From the NCBI RefSeq assembly GCF_000423705.1, contig NZ_KE384082.1, positions 928,843-992,842 of the forward strand: a stretch of 64,000 bases of DNA, given 5' to 3'. Of the stretch, positions 21,581 to 31,387 are shown piece by piece (the stretch's first letter is position 1; the number at the start of each line of letters is the position of its first letter). A program made the position numbers and the translations under genes. Below the pieces are notes generated by a model, which did not search any database, was not told where the DNA came from, and worked only from the letters and a program-made list of their open reading frames with translations. The DNA comes from Stappia stellulata DSM 5886. Its GTDB lineage: Bacteria; Pseudomonadota; Alphaproteobacteria; Rhizobiales; Stappiaceae.

Positions 21581-22576
21581 TCACTTTTCCGTCCGCGCGA
21601 GAAAGGAACGGATCCGGTCGACAAGTGTCGCATGAACGGTGCCGCGCGCTTGCGCCGATGTCGCGCAAAGCGCGGGATCTCCCCCCTCTTGCGACAGGAT
21701 CTTCGCCCCCTTCGGCGTGCACAGCGGAAAGGCATCGAAGGGGCCGGCGTCGGGAAGCCTTGCAAGGCTGGCCGTCCCGCTCCTCTCGACCACCTCCGCA
21801 AAGGCGTCTTTCGTCTCCGTCGCCGGACCAAGCGCGATCACGAGCGCGGGAACCTCCGTCGCCGCGCCCTCGCCGGAAAACGCGTCCGGATATTCCGGCG
21901 CAATCGCCACCGCGGCGGACACCTCGGGAATCCGACGGTCACGCGCCAGCGGCGCGCGGGCAAGCGTTTCAAGGGCAACGTCCCCGGCGGCATACCAGGC
22001 GCAGTCGGGACCGGTCATGTCCCGACAGGACCGCAGAACGGCATCCGGATCGATCCGCCCGCCGGCAACGGCAAGGGCGGCAGTGCCGCCAAGCGCGAAC
22101 CCGACTGCCGAAATCCGGTTTCGGTCAATGCGCTGCGCCCACTTTGGATCGCCAAGCACAGCCTCCAGGGCGCGCGCAAGGTCGTCCGGCCGTCGCCAGA
22201 TCTCGTCCGCGCCCGCACGCGCGCTCCCTGGCCGGGGCGCATTGACCTCGACCGCAATATGCCCGGACCGTGCCAGCGCCGCACCCAGCCAGGCGCCGGA
22301 ATCCGGGCTCGACCGGACACCGCCATGCGACAGCAAGACAAGGGGAAACGGACCCGCGTCCGCCACCGCGCCGGGCACGGCTATTGGGCCGCGAAAGACG
22401 GCGTTTCCACCGACGCCCTGCGCAGAGCCGCCGCTGGCCGGATACCACAGCGACAGGGACAGCTCGCGCTCGCCTTGAGGATCCGCGACCGGCAGGATCG
22501 CCCGTCCCGGCGCATCCATCGCACTCACGGACCCGACAGGAAGGAAAACGAGCAGAAGAAGGCGAAGATACCGCAT
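21581..22576 (-). CDS. Exported dienelactone-hydrolase-like protein lacking the nucleophile serine
   Basis: A 331-residue protein with a signal peptide (residues 1-19, ending GSVSA) and an alpha/beta-hydrolase fold of the predicted dienelactone hydrolase type: LSLWYPASG, FPLVLLSHGG, then the elbow VGFALGG. The nucleophile position is Ala161 (codon GCG), where Ser or Cys is expected, so classical esterase chemistry looks lost. Other family parts remain, including IDRNRISAVG before the elbow and a late CATSAQARGTVHATLVDRI. An upstream ATG at 22594 would add six residues. It may be a binding protein or pseudoenzyme. Confidence 0.75.
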   Translation of the reverse strand: MRYLRLLLLVFLPVGSVSAMDAPGRAILPVADPQGERELSLSLWYPASGGSAQGVGGNAVFRGPIAVPGAVADAGPFPLVLLSHGGVRSSPDSGAWLGAALARSGHIAVEVNAPRPGSARAGADEIWRRPDDLARALEAVLGDPKWAQRIDRNRISAVGFALGGTAALAVAGGRIDPDAVLRSCRDMTGPDCAWYAAGDVALETLARAPLARDRRIPEVSAAVAIAPEYPDAFSGEGAATEVPALVIALGPATETKDAFAEVVERSGTASLARLPDAGPFDAFPLCTPKGAKILSQEGGDPALCATSAQARGTVHATLVDRIRSFLARTEK

Positions 22577-22698
22577 GTGCCGGAGCCCTATCATGCCGGT
22601 GCGCGGGGAGACGTCACCGGGACCGGCCCGAAATATCCTCCCGCACCCGCATGCGCAACATGCCCCGGGAGATGCCGCCCTGGAGCGGGCCGGTGCGA

Positions 22699-24060
22699 TC
22701 AGGCCGCGTCGCGGTCCTGGCTGGCGTGGATGCTTTTCAGGAACCCTCCGACCTGCTGGTGCAGGGCACCCGACAGATCGGCCAGTTCGGAGGTTGCTCC
22801 GCGAATCTGGTCTGTGGCGGACCGCGTGCTTTCGCTTGCCTGGGACAGCTCCGTCATGCTGGAGGCAACGCTTTCGGTGTTCTGCGTGGCGAAATCGACG
22901 CTCTGGGTGATCTCGCCCGTTGCCGCCATCTGCTTTTGCACAGCGCTCAGGATGGTGTTGGAGATCGAGTGGATCCGCTCGACGGTTTCCGCGATGGAGC
23001 GGATTGCGCCGACGGCCTGTTCGGAGACCTGCTGCACCGCCTCCACCTGCTGGGAAATGTCCTCGGTGGCGCGTGAGGTCTGGCCGGCCAGTGTCTTGAC
23101 CTCGTTTGCGACGACCGCAAAGCCCCGGCCCATTTCCCCGGCCCGGGCCGCCTCGATGGTCGCGTTGAGTGCCAGAAGATTGGTCTGGTCGGCGATCTGC
23201 TTGATCAGGTCGACCACTTCGCCGATGGCCCGACCGCTTTCCGCAAGCCGCCCGACAATGGTGTCGGTGGCGCGCGATTCGTCGACGGCTGCCTGCGCCA
23301 TCTTGGCGGATTCTTCCATTTCGCGGCCGATTGCCAGGATCGATTGCGTCATCTCCTCGGCAGCTTCCGCCGCCGTGGCCACCGAACTGGAGGCCTGCTG
23401 GGATGAGTCGGAGGCAATCCCGACCGCCGTGGACGCCTGGTCGACCGCCCCGTCGAGCTCGTTCGACAATCCGCCGACCCGCTCGGCCGCCGTGCTCAGG
23501 CGCTGAACCACACCGACAACCGACGTTTCGAAGTCATTTGCGACCTGCCGCAGCGTATCGGCGCGCTGACGGGCCATGTCGTCCTGCTGCGCCATTGCCA
23601 GACGGGCGTCCTCGACCGCCTTTTCCGCAAGCCTTTCGCGAAATCCCGCCACCGCGCGGGCAATCGACCCGATCTCGTCGCCGCGATCCGCACCGGCGAT
23701 CTCGATCTCGAAATCCCCGTCCGACAGGTTTTCCAGCCCGGTTTGCAGCGCCTTGAGGGGCCGTTTGACACCCATGGCAAGAACGTAGGCGATGCCGAGA
23801 AACGCCAAGCCGACCGGTGTGCAGATCAGCGCAATCTCGAGCATTTCGCCGAGGATCAGGGCGTCGAGGCTCGCGGCCGCCTCCGGTCCGACAAATGCAG
23901 ACGCCTTGTCCGGGTCGCCCAGCGCTTGGGTGAGGGACGCGCGGAAAGTATAGAACGCGAACCCCGTACCGCCGAGCATGATCATCGCGGCGGTGCCGAC
24001 CATGATCAGAAATCGACCCAGAACGGTCAGGGAAAAAAGAGAAGAACGGAAAGAAGTCAT
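22699..24060 (-). CDS. Methyl-accepting chemotaxis protein
   Basis: A 453-residue chemoreceptor. Two membrane segments (about residues 15-40 and 75-100) bracket a periplasmic loop of only about 35 residues, too short for a usual ligand domain. A HAMP domain follows ([21 protein letters not shown]), then a signalling domain with the conserved hairpin tip [35 protein letters not shown] (shown by its first and last parts). The ATG at 24060 has AGGG upstream; the longer in-frame start at 24090 is less likely. The short loop suggests cytoplasmic or membrane sensing. It is a stand-alone gene, away from che genes. Confidence 0.93.
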   Translation of the reverse strand: MTSFRSSLFSLTVLGRFLIMVGTAAMIMLGGTGFAFYTFRASLTQALGDPDKASAFVGPEAAASLDALILGEMLEIALICTPVGLAFLGIAYVLAMGVKRPLKALQTGLENLSDGDFEIEIAGADRGDEIGSIARAVAGFRERLAEKAVEDARLAMAQQDDMARQRADTLRQVANDFETSVVGVVQRLSTAAERVGGLSNELDGAVDQASTAVGIASDSSQQASSSVATAAEAAEEMTQSILAIGREMEESAKMAQAAVDESRATDTIVGRLAESGRAIGEVVDLIKQIADQTNLLALNATIEAARAGEMGRGFAVVANEVKTLAGQTSRATEDISQQVEAVQQVSEQAVGAIRSIAETVERIHSISNTILSAVQKQMAATGEITQSVDFATQNTESVASSMTELSQASESTRSATDQIRGATSELADLSGALHQQVGGFLKSIHASQDRDAA

Positions 24061-24193
24061 GTTGCGACCCTGTATTCGACCTGCAAGCATCCTTCGTTGA
24101 ATTGATGAAAAAAAAGAAAACCCGCTGACGATTTCAATCTCGCCAATTGACGCTAAGGACGTCCGGCGCTGCTTTCGCGCATTCCGCAGCCGG

Positions 24194-25348
24194 TCAGGGG
24201 CCGGACAGGCGGAAGTCGTCGACGCGGCCGCTCGCCGGCGGAAGCACCGCCCCCTGGACGATCAGCCGATACTGCGGGGTCCCCGCCACCGGGGCGTTGC
24301 GCGCGTCTTCCGCGCCCGCCAGTTCCGTTTCGGGCGAGCCGATGCGCCCGGTCAGAACGACGAAATTCGGATCGTCCTCGACCCCCTCGAACGCGAAGGC
24401 GCCCGAGGAACCGAGCACACGGGCAATCGCCTTCTCGGCGAAGAAGGCAAGCTTGTTCTTGCCCGACCAGGTGAAGCCAACGCCCGCGTTGTCGCGCAGG
24501 CGCCGCCGGCGTCCCTCGACATCGGGCCCATAGGACGTATACCCGCCCTCTTCATCGAGGAACACGTCCCAGACGTCGACATAGATGGCATTCGCCGCCT
24601 CGACGCGGTCCTTGATCAAGGTGGTGACATACCGGAAGTCGGAGCGCCGGGCCGGTCCCTTGGGCGGCGGCAGGCCGACCCACACGAGCGGCGTGCGTTG
24701 CCGGCGGGCAGCGGACAACAGCCCGTCGACGCGCCGTCCGTAAGCATCGGCCCAGGCTTCGCTGCGGAACTTCAGTTCAGCTCCCGACGGCAGCGTGAAA
24801 TCGCGCATGTCGGCCGACCCGACCAGGACGGCGAGCGCGCCGACGCGGCGCCCCTGCACGACACTCTGCACGCGGTCGGCGATCTCCCCGCCCAGGTCCG
24901 TCGTCAGGCCCTCGTCGGCGAAAAGCAGCGTGTCGACCCGCACCGACGGCACTTCCGAATAGGTCGCCTCGAGCCCCTCGCCAAGGTCCTTTGCCAGATC
25001 GCCGCCGACGACGAGCACGACGCGGGCATCCGCATCCTTGGGCACCTCGACGATCACCGGCTTCACCGGTTCCCGCCTCGGCTGGATCCGTTGTTTCGGA
25101 CGTTGTTCCTTCATCCGCGTGCGTCGCTTGTTGTCGACGCCGAACAGGCGCAAGAGCGGCGACAGCGGATGAAAGCCGGTCCCCCGCGTGTCACCCGGCT
25201 TGACGATCGGACCGTTGCTTTGGGCGAACGCCGGCGCGCCGCCGGCGGCGATGAGGCCGGCGACACACAGCAGCAGTGCCGCACGACACAGCGCGCGGCA
25301 AAGGCTCTGGCCGACAGAGGTCGGCGTCGGGGCTTGAAGGCGGATCAT
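24194..25348 (-). CDS. Exported DUF459/SGNH-like hydrolase family protein
   Basis: A 384-residue protein with a signal sequence (hydrophobic stretch about residues 20-42, ending PAFA) and a DUF459 domain, an SGNH/GDSL-related fold. The usual GDS block is replaced by [16 protein letters not shown], as in many DUF459 proteins. [21 protein letters not shown] and [16 protein letters not shown] follow, the last carrying the conserved Asp. A basic Arg/Lys-rich linker (about residues 70-95) precedes the domain. It probably acts on envelope polysaccharide or peptidoglycan acetyl groups (inference). Next upstream on the same strand is an MltB-like transglycosylase. Confidence 0.8.
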   Translation of the reverse strand: MIRLQAPTPTSVGQSLCRALCRAALLLCVAGLIAAGGAPAFAQSNGPIVKPGDTRGTGFHPLSPLLRLFGVDNKRRTRMKEQRPKQRIQPRREPVKPVIVEVPKDADARVVLVVGGDLAKDLGEGLEATYSEVPSVRVDTLLFADEGLTTDLGGEIADRVQSVVQGRRVGALAVLVGSADMRDFTLPSGAELKFRSEAWADAYGRRVDGLLSAARRQRTPLVWVGLPPPKGPARRSDFRYVTTLIKDRVEAANAIYVDVWDVFLDEEGGYTSYGPDVEGRRRRLRDNAGVGFTWSGKNKLAFFAEKAIARVLGSSGAFAFEGVEDDPNFVVLTGRIGSPETELAGAEDARNAPVAGTPQYRLIVQGAVLPPASGRVDDFRLSGP

Positions 25349-25446
25349 GCGGCAATCCTAGCGAATTCCACCGCCGCCGTCCAAGGTCCCGCGGATCCCG
25401 GCAAGACAATTGTCAGCCAGGACCCGCGCCGACGATGCACCGCGCG

Positions 25447-26709
25447 CTAGCCGCCGGAGCTGATGCGCTCCAGCAGCGCGACCGATCCGTAGCCGTCCGG
25501 AATGAGGCCGACCGAGCGCTGATAGGCGCGAATGCCGCGCCGGGTCGCCGGGCCGATCCGTCCGTCGGCGCTCCCGACATTGAACCCGCGCCGGTTGAGC
25601 CGGGTCTGCAGGTCTTTGGTCTGGGAGCGCGACAAGGGCAGCGCCTTGCGGTCCCAGTCCTGCACGAAGGGTCCGCCGCCGCGCACGCGGTCGGCCAGAT
25701 GACCGACGGCGAGCGCATAGGCGGTGGCGTTGTTGTAGCGCTTGATGACGTAGAAGTTGCGCAGCATCAGGAAGGCCGGACCCGACGCACCGGCCGGAAG
25801 GATCAACACCGCATCGTCGGACGGACGCGGGAAGTCGCGCCCGTTGGTGCGGCGCACGCCAAGCCGGCTCCAGTCTGCAAGGTCCTTTTCCTCGTCGACG
25901 GCACCATAATCGAAGCCGCGCGGCAGCACGACCTCATAGCCCCAGGTCTTGCCGGTCTGCCAGCCGTGCCGCTTGAGATAATTTGCGGTCGACGCGAGCG
26001 CATCGGGGATGTTGGTCCAGATATCGCGGCGCCCGTCGCCGTCGTAGTCGGACGAATACTGGTTCCAGCTCGACGGCATGAACTGCGTGTGGCCCATGGC
26101 TCCGGCCCACGACCCTTCCATGCGGTCGGGCTGCACATGACCGTCGTCCAGGATCTTCAGCGCAGTCACCAGCTCCTTGTTCCAGAAACTGCGGCGGCGC
26201 GGCGCGGCATAGGCAAGCGTTGCCAGGGCGCGCACGACATAATGCTCGCCCATGAAGGAGCCGTAGTTGGTCTCCATGCCCCAGATCGCCACGACCGCCT
26301 CGCGGTCGACGCCGTAGCGCCGCTCGATGGCCGCCAGCTCCGAGGCATAGTCGGTGAGCATCTCGCGCCCCTTCTCGACGCGGGTGTCGGAAACGGCCGT
26401 GCCGAGATACTCCCAGATCGGCTTAACGAATTCCGACTGCTTGTTCATCAGGCGGATCGTGTCGGGGTCGGGGGTGACGCCCTGGAAGGCCCGCCGATAG
26501 GTGTCGCGGCGGACGCCGGCATCCCGCGCGACGGGCCAGAAGCCCTCGACCCAGCGGTTGAAGTCCGTATCCGCGGCCACCGGCGACACCACACCGGCGC
26601 CGAAGGTCACCGCGGCCGTCAGCGCGACAAGCGACAGTCTGGCACCCGAGCGTCGCCGAAACCCGCGAGACGCCACAACGGCCATCCGGAAAATGCGCAA
26701 GACAGTCAT
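25447..26709 (-). CDS. Lytic murein transglycosylase, MltB-like with peptidoglycan-binding domain
   Basis: A 420-residue periplasmic enzyme that cleaves glycan strands of peptidoglycan, forming 1,6-anhydro ends. After a signal sequence (about residues 25-45, ending VAA) comes an SLT_2/MltB domain with the catalytic Glu146 in GMETNYGSF, then GAMGHTQFMPSSW and YSSDYDGDGRRDIW. A PG_binding_1 domain closes it (TRLNRRGFNVGSADGRIGPATRRGIRAYQ). The ATG at 26709 has AGGAG; the longer open frame upstream is basic and not family-like. It sits between DUF459 and barrel genes in an envelope-related block. Confidence 0.92.
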   Translation of the reverse strand: MTVLRIFRMAVVASRGFRRRSGARLSLVALTAAVTFGAGVVSPVAADTDFNRWVEGFWPVARDAGVRRDTYRRAFQGVTPDPDTIRLMNKQSEFVKPIWEYLGTAVSDTRVEKGREMLTDYASELAAIERRYGVDREAVVAIWGMETNYGSFMGEHYVVRALATLAYAAPRRRSFWNKELVTALKILDDGHVQPDRMEGSWAGAMGHTQFMPSSWNQYSSDYDGDGRRDIWTNIPDALASTANYLKRHGWQTGKTWGYEVVLPRGFDYGAVDEEKDLADWSRLGVRRTNGRDFPRPSDDAVLILPAGASGPAFLMLRNFYVIKRYNNATAYALAVGHLADRVRGGGPFVQDWDRKALPLSRSQTKDLQTRLNRRGFNVGSADGRIGPATRRGIRAYQRSVGLIPDGYGSVALLERISSGG

Positions 26710-26800
26710 CAAAACTCCTGGTGTGGTTTCAACCCTCCGCCCGTCCGGCGAAGGATCATGCGCGCCCCCCGGCGCCCCGTGTTTGCAAATTAAGTGGCGC

Positions 26801-28273
26801 TCAATGACGAAACCGCAATCCGCCCTCGATCGCATTTTCGCTGTAACCCGAGCCCGGCGTCGTCGAACTGAAGCGGCGGAACGTGTACCTCCCCTGAACC
26901 GCGACATTCGATGTCAGTGCCCAGGTCAGCGCCGCCGTGGCGCTCGCCTCATCCTCGACCAGATAGATCCCGGCGTAGTCGCGCCGTGACAAGCCGACAC
27001 CGACCTCGCCCGACACGGCGTCGGAAAACCCGTGGGCGAGCCGCAGGTCGCCAGAGTAAAGCAGCGACCCGGGCGTACCGGAAATGGTGGACGGCGCGAG
27101 GTTGGTCGCAAGTGTCGCCGTGACCGTGGTCAGGCGCGAGGGTGACCAGATCAGCGAGCCGTCGACGGTCAGGCCCTCAAGCCGCGCCAGGCGGCTATCG
27201 TCGAGCGTTTCGCTGCGCCAGCCGGCGCTGATATCGCCGCTGATCTTGCCGCCGGCGTCGAAGGCGATGCCGGCGCGCAGGGCATAGCCCTTGGAATCGC
27301 GGTCTGCACAAAGGGCGGGATCCGTGCAGCGCTCGAAATAGCGGCGGGTAAGAAGACTGCCCTCCACGAAGGGTTGAAGCCCGGCGCCGGTGTTGCTGTC
27401 GAGGCGCAGGGTCGCGGAAAACAGCGCGTTGTCGCGTTGCCGGTTGGCGGCGGCCGTGTTGCCACCGGTGTAGACGGTGGAATCCACCTCGCCGCGCAAC
27501 TGCGCGCCGACGATGCCGACCGAGCGACGCAGCGCAAGCCCGCCGCCCAGTTCGTGGATGTCCCGCCCGCCGCCGGTCGCCTCGGCGCTGCCGCTGTCTT
27601 CCAGCGACAGACCGTAGCGCGCGGACACGTCCACTTCGGTGCGGTCACTGACGTCGAGCCGCAGCAATGCATCGAGCGTGGCGCTCGGATCCGCCTCGAC
27701 GGTGCTGTCGGGATAGCCGGTAAAACTGCCGCGAAAATTCACGCCGAGGCTGTGTCGCGACCAGTCCGATTGCGCCCGCAGCGTCGGCGCGATGCGATAG
27801 AGCAGACCGGAGGTGCCGGAGGTGTCGCCGGAACGGTTGTCGCTCCAGCCCAGGCCGGTGAAAAGCTCCGGATACAGCAGGAACGACCCGACGCGGATCC
27901 CGCGCGGTGCATCGCGCACGGTTTCGCCATCATAAATGTCGTTGACGAGGGAGCCGCCGCCACCGGTCGGCGAGCGTTTCTCCACGGCGCGCAAACGTTC
28001 CGAAAAGGGCTGGACGGCACGGATGCGGCCCGCCTCCGCCAGGGGTTCTGCGTCCTCGCCGGCATCGGTATCGCGTGCCAACCCGCTCGTGGCGGTATCC
28101 TCTTCGTCCGCGCCCTCTTCCCCCTCTGCCCCGACATCGTCCTGCGCAAAGACATTGCCCTGCGGCGCGGCACCACCCAGGCTGCCGCGCAACGACGCGT
28201 CCTGCGCGCGACCCGTCTGCACGGACGCGGCGAGGATGACGGCGAAGAGAATAGGCGCGACAAACCGGTTCAT
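26801..28273 (-). CDS. Outer-membrane beta-barrel protein
   Basis: A 490-residue protein with a signal peptide (about residues 1-24, ending GRA), an acidic low-complexity linker (EGEEGADEEDTATSG), then a series of alternating strands up to the C-terminus, typical of BBP2-type barrels. Repeated amphipathic strands such as LFTGLGWSDNRSG, SWSRHSLGVNFRG-like pairs and VDVSARYGLSLED are visible; the last strand ends GLRFRH rather than a terminal Phe. The ATG at 28273 is used; the TTG at 28285 is less likely. Role unknown; it may be an exopolysaccharide- or envelope-related porin. Confidence 0.8.
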   Translation of the reverse strand: MNRFVAPILFAVILAASVQTGRAQDASLRGSLGGAAPQGNVFAQDDVGAEGEEGADEEDTATSGLARDTDAGEDAEPLAEAGRIRAVQPFSERLRAVEKRSPTGGGGSLVNDIYDGETVRDAPRGIRVGSFLLYPELFTGLGWSDNRSGDTSGTSGLLYRIAPTLRAQSDWSRHSLGVNFRGSFTGYPDSTVEADPSATLDALLRLDVSDRTEVDVSARYGLSLEDSGSAEATGGGRDIHELGGGLALRRSVGIVGAQLRGEVDSTVYTGGNTAAANRQRDNALFSATLRLDSNTGAGLQPFVEGSLLTRRYFERCTDPALCADRDSKGYALRAGIAFDAGGKISGDISAGWRSETLDDSRLARLEGLTVDGSLIWSPSRLTTVTATLATNLAPSTISGTPGSLLYSGDLRLAHGFSDAVSGEVGVGLSRRDYAGIYLVEDEASATAALTWALTSNVAVQGRYTFRRFSSTTPGSGYSENAIEGGLRFRH

Positions 28274-28504
28274 AAACGGGACCAATCGGGAACGTCGGGC
28301 AGCAACGGCCCACTTTGGCCACGATCATGATCTGTTAAGGTTAACCAAGCGTTTCCGCGCCCCCGACATCGCACAGAGCGGGCCCGGGTGAGACCGACAC
28401 GCGCCCCGGCGCATCCAATCGCCTGCGCGCGCGGAAGCCAGCGCTTGCCGGACGTTCCTCCGACGGGTATGACCGGCGGCAAGACACCACTGGACAGATA
28501 AACC

Positions 28505-29512
28505 ATGACGGCAGCCAAGCTTCAGCCCTCTTCGCGCCCGCAAGATGCGGGTTCGGCCCGCGCCTCGTCGCTGCGCACGATCGACACGGAGCTGGCCGGT
28601 CTCGCCGTCCTGCGCGAGGCGCTGGCAAACGGGCTGGCCGATCCCTTCGCGCGCGCCGTCGACACCATTGTGCATGCGCGCGGCCGCGTCATCGTCACGG
28701 GCGTCGGCAAGAGCGGTCACGTCGGTGCCAAGATCGCCGCCACCTTCGCCTCCACCGGCACGCCCGCCTCCTTCGTACATGCGACAGAGGCAAGCCACGG
28801 CGATCTCGGCATGATCACGGACCAGGACGTGGTGCTCGCGATCTCCTGGTCGGGCGAGACCCAGGAGCTTGCCGCCACCATCGCCTATACGCGCCGTTTC
28901 AAGGTGCCGCTCGTTGCGATGACCTCGCGCATCGACAGCGCGCTCGGCTCCGCCGCCGACGTTGTGCTCTCCCTCCCCAAGGTCGAGGAGGCCTGCCCGC
29001 ACGGACTGGCTCCGACCAGCTCCACGCTGCTGCAGATGGCCACCGGCGACGCGCTTGCCATCGCGCTGCTCGAGGCGCGCGGCTTCACCGCCCAGGATTT
29101 CAAGGTCTACCATCCCGGCGGCCGGCTCGGCGCGACGCTGCTGCATGCGCGCGACATCATGCATTCCGGCGACAAGCTTCCCTTGACGACGGCCGGAACC
29201 TTGATGCGCGAGGCGATCGTTCTGATCACCCAGAAGGGCTTCGGCGTGCTCGGTATCGTCGATCCGGACGGCAAGCTGATCGGTATCATCACCGATGGCG
29301 ATTTGCGGCGCCATTTGAGCAGCGACTTCCTCGACAAGACCGCCGGCGAGGTCATGACCCAGGCTCCCAAGACGATCGGCGCCGACCTCCTTCTGGCCTC
29401 GGCGATGGAGTTCATCAACCGCACGTCGATCACCGCCGTTTTCGTCGTGGAAGACGACCTCCCGGTCGGCATCATTCACCTGCACGACCTGTTGCGCCAC
29501 GGCGTCGCCTGA
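28505..29512 (+). CDS. kdsD: Arabinose-5-phosphate isomerase, KpsF/GutQ family
   Basis: A 335-residue protein with a SIS sugar-isomerase domain (about residues 40-180; VTGVGKSGHVGAKIAATFASTGTPA, AISWSGETQEL) and two CBS domains (from about residue 215; MREAIVLITQKGFGVLGIVD, LIGIITDGDLRRHL). It converts ribulose 5-phosphate to arabinose 5-phosphate, the precursor of the lipopolysaccharide sugar Kdo. It is divergent from the outer-membrane barrel gene across 231 bases, in line with an envelope neighbourhood. Confidence 0.93.
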   Translation: MTAAKLQPSSRPQDAGSARASSLRTIDTELAGLAVLREALANGLADPFARAVDTIVHARGRVIVTGVGKSGHVGAKIAATFASTGTPASFVHATEASHGDLGMITDQDVVLAISWSGETQELAATIAYTRRFKVPLVAMTSRIDSALGSAADVVLSLPKVEEACPHGLAPTSSTLLQMATGDALAIALLEARGFTAQDFKVYHPGGRLGATLLHARDIMHSGDKLPLTTAGTLMREAIVLITQKGFGVLGIVDPDGKLIGIITDGDLRRHLSSDFLDKTAGEVMTQAPKTIGADLLLASAMEFINRTSITAVFVVEDDLPVGIIHLHDLLRHGVA

Positions 29513-29537
29513 CCTGACCGCCCTCAGGTTGAGCGCC

Positions 29538-29552
29538 TTAACAATCTGTTTA
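29538..29552 (+). promoter_or_regulatory. CtrA-like box upstream of the stator genes
   Basis: TTAA-CAATCTG-TTTA matches the CtrA full site TTAA-N7-TTAA with one mismatch, 127 bases before the motA-type start. CtrA controls motility genes in many alphaproteobacteria, so the location is plausible, but one degenerate site is weak evidence. Confidence 0.4.
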
Positions 29553-29678
29553 CCTTGATCTTTTTTTCGGCATTCTCATCGGTTGCTTTTTATCGGCTTA
29601 GGGATTGATTAGCCCTGCCGCGCCTATGATCGCCATTGCTTCCAGTCGGTCGGATTTGTTCCGGAGCATGGTAGGATC

Positions 29679-30446
29679 ATGGATCTAAGTTCAATCATCG
29701 GCATTATCGCGGCCTTCACCGTTGTGGTTATCGCCATTCTCCTTGGCGGCAACCTCACGCAGTTCATCGACGTTCCCTCGATGCTGATCGTGATGGGCGG
29801 CGGCTTTGCGGCAACGCTGGTGCGCTTTCCCCTGTCCGGCATCACCAGCGCCTTTGGCGTTGGCAGCAAGGCCGCCTTCACGCACAAGAAGGTCAACCCG
29901 CGCGACTTGATCGAGGAAATCACCACGCTTGCCGACACCGTGCGCAAGTCCGGTCCGCTCGGACTGGAAAACGTCGAGGTCAGCGATCCGGCGCTTGCCA
30001 AGGGCGTGCAATATATCGCCGACGGCTACGAATCGGAGTTCATCAAGGACAGCATGGAGCGCGAACGCGACCTTTATCTGGACCGTCTGCAGGCAGGCAA
30101 GAAGGTGTTCAAGGCGCTCGGCGATTCCGCTCCGGCCTTCGGCATGATCGGCACGCTTGTCGGTCTTGTGCAGATGCTGGCGACGATGGACGACCCGTCC
30201 ACCATTGGCCCCTCAATGGCGATCGCGCTTCTGACGACGCTCTACGGTGCGCTGATCTCCAACGTTATCTGTCTGCCGATCGTCGACAAGCTGGATTCCA
30301 AGTTCGACGTCGAAGAAGTCAACCAGACACTGGTCATCGACGGCGTCATGCAGATCCGCGAGAACAAGAGCCCGGCCCTGATCCGCGACATGCTGATCGC
30401 CTATCTGCCTGAAAAGCAGCGCGCCGAACTGTCCGAGGCAGCCTAG
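29679..30446 (+). CDS. motA: Flagellar motor stator MotA, PomA-type
   Basis: A 255-residue stator protein with four membrane segments (about residues 3-22, 30-50, 145-170 and 180-200) and a cytoplasmic loop between them. It is shorter than the roughly 290-residue MotA usual in alphaproteobacterial flagellar clusters. It resembles Vibrio PomA in the start MDLSSIIG, VPSMLIVMGGG, FKALGDSAPAFGMIGTLVGLVQML and MDDPSTIGPSMAIALLTTLYGA. Ion choice (H+ or Na+) cannot be decided. It pairs with the MotB gene 77 bases downstream. Confidence 0.88.
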   Translation: MDLSSIIGIIAAFTVVVIAILLGGNLTQFIDVPSMLIVMGGGFAATLVRFPLSGITSAFGVGSKAAFTHKKVNPRDLIEEITTLADTVRKSGPLGLENVEVSDPALAKGVQYIADGYESEFIKDSMERERDLYLDRLQAGKKVFKALGDSAPAFGMIGTLVGLVQMLATMDDPSTIGPSMAIALLTTLYGALISNVICLPIVDKLDSKFDVEEVNQTLVIDGVMQIRENKSPALIRDMLIAYLPEKQRAELSEAA

Positions 30447-30523
30447 GGCGGCCCCACACGGGAGCCCGATGCCACGGCACAGTCGCTCGCTGAGCGGGCA
30501 GACGCGAGACTGGAGAGAAAACG

Positions 30524-31378
30524 ATGGCTCGAAAGAAACCGGCTGGCGGCGGCGGCGCGCCGGAATGGCTCGTGACCTTCGCCGATCTCATGTCCCTGCT
30601 GGTGTGCTTCTTCGTGCTCATCATCTCCTTCTCGATCCAGGACAAGCAGAAGCTTCAGGTCGTGGCCGGCTCCATGCGCGAGGCCTTCGGCATCAAGGAA
30701 ACATCGCGCCGCACCGGCATCATCGAGGTCGAGGGCATTCCGATCCGCGACTACATGAAGGACATCACCCAGGTTCCCGAGGAGCTCGATTCCGACTTCG
30801 CCGAAGAGCGTCACGAGAGACGCCGCAAGCAGGGGCCGGAAGCGAACACCCATGACGTGCGCGAGGCGGAAATCGAGCGTCCGCGTCAGTTCGCCACCGC
30901 AGCCGCCTCACTGCGCCAGGCCTGGCAGGAAATGCCCGACATCACCGAAATTTCCTCCAACATCATTCTGGAGGAAACCGAGGAAGGACTGAACATCACG
31001 CTGGTGGATCAGGACGGCCGCTCGATGTTCCCGGAAGGCTCGAAGTACCCTTACGAGATCACCCGGCGCCTTCTGTCCGCAATGGCGCCGGTCATCGCGC
31101 GCATGCCGAACCGCATCGAGATCACCGGCCACACCACCTCGGGTGGCGCGGCGATCAATCCCGGCTACACCGCCTGGGAGCTTTCCGCCGACCGGGCGAA
31201 TGCCGCCCGGCAGGTCCTGTCGGAATACGGTATCCCCTCCGACCGCTTCTACAGCGTTGTCGGCAAGGCCGACACCGAGCCGCTGTTTCCCAACGATCCC
31301 TATCTGGCCGCCAACCGGCGCATCGGCATTCTGCTGATGCGCGAGGCGCCGCCGATCCCGCTCGGGCACAACCCGTAA
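30524..31378 (+). CDS. motB: Flagellar motor stator MotB, PomB-type (OmpA family)
   Basis: A 284-residue partner of the preceding gene. One N-terminal membrane segment carries the ion-conducting Asp21 in TFADLMSLLVCFFVLIISFS, then a charged plug and linker region (about residues 55-140), then an OmpA-like peptidoglycan-binding domain (about residues 155-280) with ITGHTTSG and the YTAWELSADRANAARQVL helix. The TFADLMSLL signature is of the MotB/PomB type. The gene ends nine bases before the convergent nfeD-like gene. Confidence 0.9.
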   Translation: MARKKPAGGGGAPEWLVTFADLMSLLVCFFVLIISFSIQDKQKLQVVAGSMREAFGIKETSRRTGIIEVEGIPIRDYMKDITQVPEELDSDFAEERHERRRKQGPEANTHDVREAEIERPRQFATAAASLRQAWQEMPDITEISSNIILEETEEGLNITLVDQDGRSMFPEGSKYPYEITRRLLSAMAPVIARMPNRIEITGHTTSGGAAINPGYTAWELSADRANAARQVLSEYGIPSDRFYSVVGKADTEPLFPNDPYLAANRRIGILLMREAPPIPLGHNP

Positions 31379-31387
31379 GGCCGCGGC

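Noticed and set aside
28330..28350. TTAAGGTTAACC as a CtrA site
   Set aside because: Half-sites are wrongly spaced (no N7), so it is only an AT-rich palindrome.
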